From Nyssa sinensis (lineage: Eukaryota; Streptophyta; Magnoliopsida; Cornales; Nyssaceae), in contig CM018038.1 of assembly GCA_008638375.1 (NCBI GenBank), forward strand, positions 29,300,753-29,364,752: a stretch of 64,000 nt of DNA. Direction: 5' to 3'. The position numbers and the translations under genes are program-made. The notes beneath the pieces were generated by a model. It worked only from the letters and a program-made list of their open reading frames with translations, was not told the DNA's origin and searched no databases. Below are positions 60,701-64,000 of this stretch, piece by piece. Position 1 is the first letter of the stretch; each line of letters starts with the position of its first letter.

Positions 60701-62141
60701 AACTGGGTCAGGTTAGTCTTGGTGGGTGAGGTCAGATATATGGCTTAAATCAGATCTGGGCTTTGATTTAGCTGCAAACACTCTAGGGCTTTGAACCAAA
60801 ACTCTCACAACATCGATGATGGCGCAGCAGGGAGTGACAAGGACGATGATGGTGCAGCAGGGGGCGACTGGAGTTACGATGCAGCAACAATGGTGATGGT
60901 GGATGATATGCGGTGGATGGGTCTCTGTTCTGTGACTGCCGGAGAGACTATTGACGGTTGAAGGCTGGCTGCGGCAGTGATGATTGAAGAGGACTACGAT
61001 TGTTGGTAAACTGAATGGAGGCGACGATGGGCTGTGTTGCGATGGAGATCGAGGAAGAAGACAACACGATGGCCTTTGTTCGGCGATGGCGATGTAAGCG
61101 ATGTTGATTGGGTGGTTTATTTCCTCCTTGCACGATAGAAAGCAAACGATTCTGATCCTGATTTTCTTCAAGCAATGCAGTACAGCTTCGTGGTGATGTT
61201 CTGTTCTGTCAAAGATGGGGCTAGATTCCGACTACTCCAATGAAGAAATCTCAGCAGTGGACTGAGATGGTGGTTTTGAGGATGAGGATTGTTAAAAGGT
61301 TCAGTCAGATGGGTTTGTGGGTTAGGTATAGAACAAGACTATCTAAAGTTTTGAAAAAGTAAAAATTGTGGTCGTGGTTTTTGGCAGTTCCAGCTGGGGC
61401 TTTGGTGGCGGTTTGGCTGGAAGCAAAAAGTTCATGGGGAAGATGCCGGAAGGTGGCTTTAGCGGCAGCAAAAATCTCATGGGGAAGATATGGAAACTTG
61501 ACGCCCGGCTTCACGGACTCCATGGCCAACTAATGCAGTGCACAGCAATGACAGGTTTTGGTTGTCGTCGGCTGCTGCGACTATGCTATGATGGAACAAA
61601 CAGTGACAGTTGCCAACGAAGGGCTTTTGCAGCAACGATGAAGATGTTGCGAATGGTGTAAGCCCTTTGATGATGGTTGCAGCAGTGCTGGGTTGCATTT
61701 GAAGTCGTCGAAGTTCTGTGATGAAGATTGGGCTGTAGATACGATCTGTGGTGGCAGCGATAGTAGACGACGACGACACCGCTGGTGGCTGATTCCGACA
61801 ACGAAAGTTTTTCGAAGATGCTGGCTGATCTTGTGCGCTGCGGCAATGGTGGTCTGCTGTGTTGAAAGGCTGATTCAATTTGTTTCCCCTTCTCTCTCTC
61901 CTTTTTTTTTGTATGCTTTTCCTTTGATGCTTCAACAAAGAGTGATGGTGACGAATTGTGGGTATGATGACAGTAGATGGATCTGTGACAAAAGCTTATT
62001 GAGATGAACAAAAGAAGAGGGGCTGAATTTTCAGCTATTGGACCTCTGAAAATCTGTGACAATGATGAACAACCTTGATTTTTTTTTTTAATCAACGATG
62101 AGGGGCAATGGATCAAGTTTAGGCTCTGATACCAAACTGGT
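60700..62141 (-). mobile_element. Possible non-autonomous LTR element 5' leader with initiator-Met primer site
   Basis: TGGTATCAGAGCC (minus, 62134-62122) is the classic primer-binding site complementary to initiator tRNA-Met used by plant copia elements. It lies 6 bp downstream of an LTR-like end ATCCTGCA (62141). The following 1.4 kb is Ser/His/Pro-rich in open frames and has no gag or pol domain that I recognise, as in LARD/TRIM-like elements. No second LTR was found in the window. Confidence 0.4.
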
Positions 62142-62470
62142 GCAGGATCAATAGAGTGAAAAGGCAATAGAAAGAGAGCGAAGGGAAGAGAAGAAGAAAT
62201 AGAGGAATTCAAAGAGAAACTTGAGAAGGAAGAAATCAGAGAGGGGAAGAGAGAACAAGCAGAGAAGAGAACCAATATTTCAATACCAATATTTATTCAA
62301 TAATCAAGTCATGCCATTCTATTACATCAAAGGCCATTATATAGGCAAACCCTAATTAAACTTGTCAAAATAAAAACTTCCTAAATAACATAAATAAACC
62401 CTAAAATACCATAATAGCAGTTACCAAAATTGCTTTAAAATCCTAAAAATAAGAAAGTATAAAATAACTA
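62142..62470 (-). mobile_element. Probable LTR upstream of the primer site
   Basis: A TATA motif (minus GCCTATATAATGG, 62336-62343) lies about 195 bp before the LTR end, and a purine/pyrimidine-biased R-U5-like stretch follows. The outer LTR border is not defined. Confidence 0.35.
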
Positions 62471-63029
62471 AAAATAAATTCTAAACCCTAATTTTCATTC
62501 TAAATTGGTCACCCAATTCCTTTGCGTTTCCCATCACTTCATTGTCTTGATTTTTAAGGATCGAAAAGGGGGAAAAAATACACAAATACCCACACAACCA
62601 CCGATTGTCAACACCGGAAAATTACCACCACCACCGTTGAGACCTTGAAGACTTATGATGCTTGGGCAATTTCGAAAAAATTAACACCACCACCACCGAT
62701 CTACCATCGCTTCACCAACGATCTACCATCTTTGATTTCAAGTTTGTGTTCTCTGTTTTTTTTTTTATTGGGCTTCGTAATGCATTGGAGGAGAGTGGTG
62801 GTCAGTGATGGTGGTAGAGCAAAGAGTATTTTTCTTTTGTGTGAACGAGAGGGACTGTTGAAAATTTTTGTATGGGAAGATAAACAAAACCGTATTTTGA
62901 AATCTAATCTCATTTGTTCAAAGGGAGAGACAGAGTTCTTTTAGAACGAATGAACGTGGCAGTGATAAGGGTAAAATTGGCATTTTAAAGAATATATGAG
63001 ATGACATCAGCTAAAATCGTTGGATCAAC

Positions 63030-63170
63030 TAATGGTTGACTAACAGAAGGGGCATTTCTGTTACTGACCATAAACCTCAAGGGAGGTCAATGTAATTTCT
63101 CAAACTACAAGGGTACCATGTGTAATATCATCAAACCTCAAGGGAAATCGGTGTGTAATTTATCCTTTTT
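63030..63170. repeat. Short tandem pair of a CTCAAGGGARRTC motif
   Basis: AAACCTCAAGGGAGGTCAAT is followed about 60 bp later by AAACCTCAAGGGAAATCGGT, each with TGTAATTT after it. This pattern is frequent at plant repeat ends, but the family is not assigned. Confidence 0.4.
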
Positions 63171-63174
63171 TTTA

Positions 63175-64000
63175 AATGAAGCAGATTGAAAGATTAAAAT
63201 CCAAAATTATAAGAAGATATTTTTATTTTTCCTCAAAAATAATAGACAATGAAAAAGAGAAGTAGTGGAAATAAAATGTAGATAAATAATTTATTTTAAA
63301 TACTTAGTTACTAATTATAATAGGTTTAAATTACTATAGTTTTACTTATTGTGTTATATGTAACTTGTGTCAAATTATCTAATTCGTGGATATTACAATA
63401 TATATTTATTATTTTATGGTTTATAATAATTTTACATATTTTATAGCAAATATATAATAAATTCATATTACATAAATAAATTAACTCTAAATCTTTTATA
63501 CTAGTTTTTAATAAGTAAAAAGTTATTTGGTATTAATGACTAATTTACATTTACGTTTTTTTTTAATTTCACCCTAATATCTTCTTGTGTGGATGGACAT
63601 ATACCCTAAAATATTTTCAATTAATTATAATATTTTATTTCATACATTCTTATATCTTACTTTATGTTCAAGTTTTTATATACATTTTAATTTTTTTCAT
63701 CATTTCCACTATGTTTTCGAAACGTTTCCGTTTTCTACGTAACTGAAACAACACTACAAAACGAAATTTTGATCCTTGTAGATATATCTAAATAAATGTG
63801 TCTATTAGTGTATATAACCAAATATATATTCAGATACATGCTTATATATATAAATAAATAAATATAAATATATATACATAAATAATTATATAGAAATAAA
63901 TACATATATATAGCTACATACATATACATGCACATATATAATTAAATACACGTATATAAATAAATAGACTATATAAATAAAATATATATTTATATATTGA
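63175..64000. other. AT-rich non-coding end of window
   Basis: It is dominated by TA and ATA/ATAA low-complexity sequence, especially 63780-64000. No gene is seen. Confidence 0.5.

Noticed and set aside
61477..62275. 229- and 153-residue minus-strand frames
   Set aside because: They span the primer-binding site and LTR-like end, have low-complexity Ser/His-rich composition and no recognised domain.

Overview
The window is nuclear DNA from a flowering plant, most likely a eudicot. It is AT-rich, with spliceosomal GT-AG introns, plant receptor-kinase genes, a Stowaway-like MITE, a tRNA-derived SINE, plant Ty1/copia and Ty3/gypsy retrotransposons and an integrated caulimovirid-like pararetrovirus. 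There are no operons, ribosome binding sites, rRNA or confident tRNA genes. The species cannot be named from the sequence.

Host genes are few. Two copies of a G-type lectin S-receptor-like kinase (At1g34300-like) lie in the same orientation. Copy 1 (1-2060, 5' part outside the window) carries two frameshifts and a nonsense codon. Copy 2 (38879-41393) is open over almost its full length, but its only plausible ATG is one frame off from the body. Between them, on the minus strand at 8356-8818, is a compact two-exon gene for an 89-residue secreted peptide with eight cysteines. It has a signal peptide, consensus splice sites and a TATA box. It is the best candidate for an undescribed functional gene here.

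The rest is mostly nested transposable elements. Four very long solo LTRs (3.3-4.1 kb) can be delimited by TG...CA ends and 5-bp target duplications: 3415-7273, 14286-17561, 32718-36310 and 43444-47520. An LTR of the TGTAGACACC type (31081-37114) is split by one of them and holds a 30-bp minisatellite organised into 90-bp higher-order units. A nearly full-length, decayed endogenous pararetrovirus (about 18539-26354, minus strand) is bounded on both sides by AT-dinucleotide repeats. A 13.8-kb Ty3/gypsy element of the Tat lineage (43005-56846, minus strand) has two LTRs, gag-PR-RT-RH-second RH-INT remnants, a tandem repeat after pol, and a gene on the opposite strand with coiled coil and intron-like gaps. 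A Ty1/copia gag fragment (12142-12468) lies downstream of a duplicated LTR-promoter-like unit.

Right of the Tat element (56852-64000) the sequence is AT-rich and repetitive. It has a probable LTR end plus initiator-tRNA-Met primer site at 62122-62141 and no gene I can defend. Overall, a receptor-kinase duplication pair appears to have been separated by tens of kilobases of successive insertions, and the order of several insertions can be read from the nesting.
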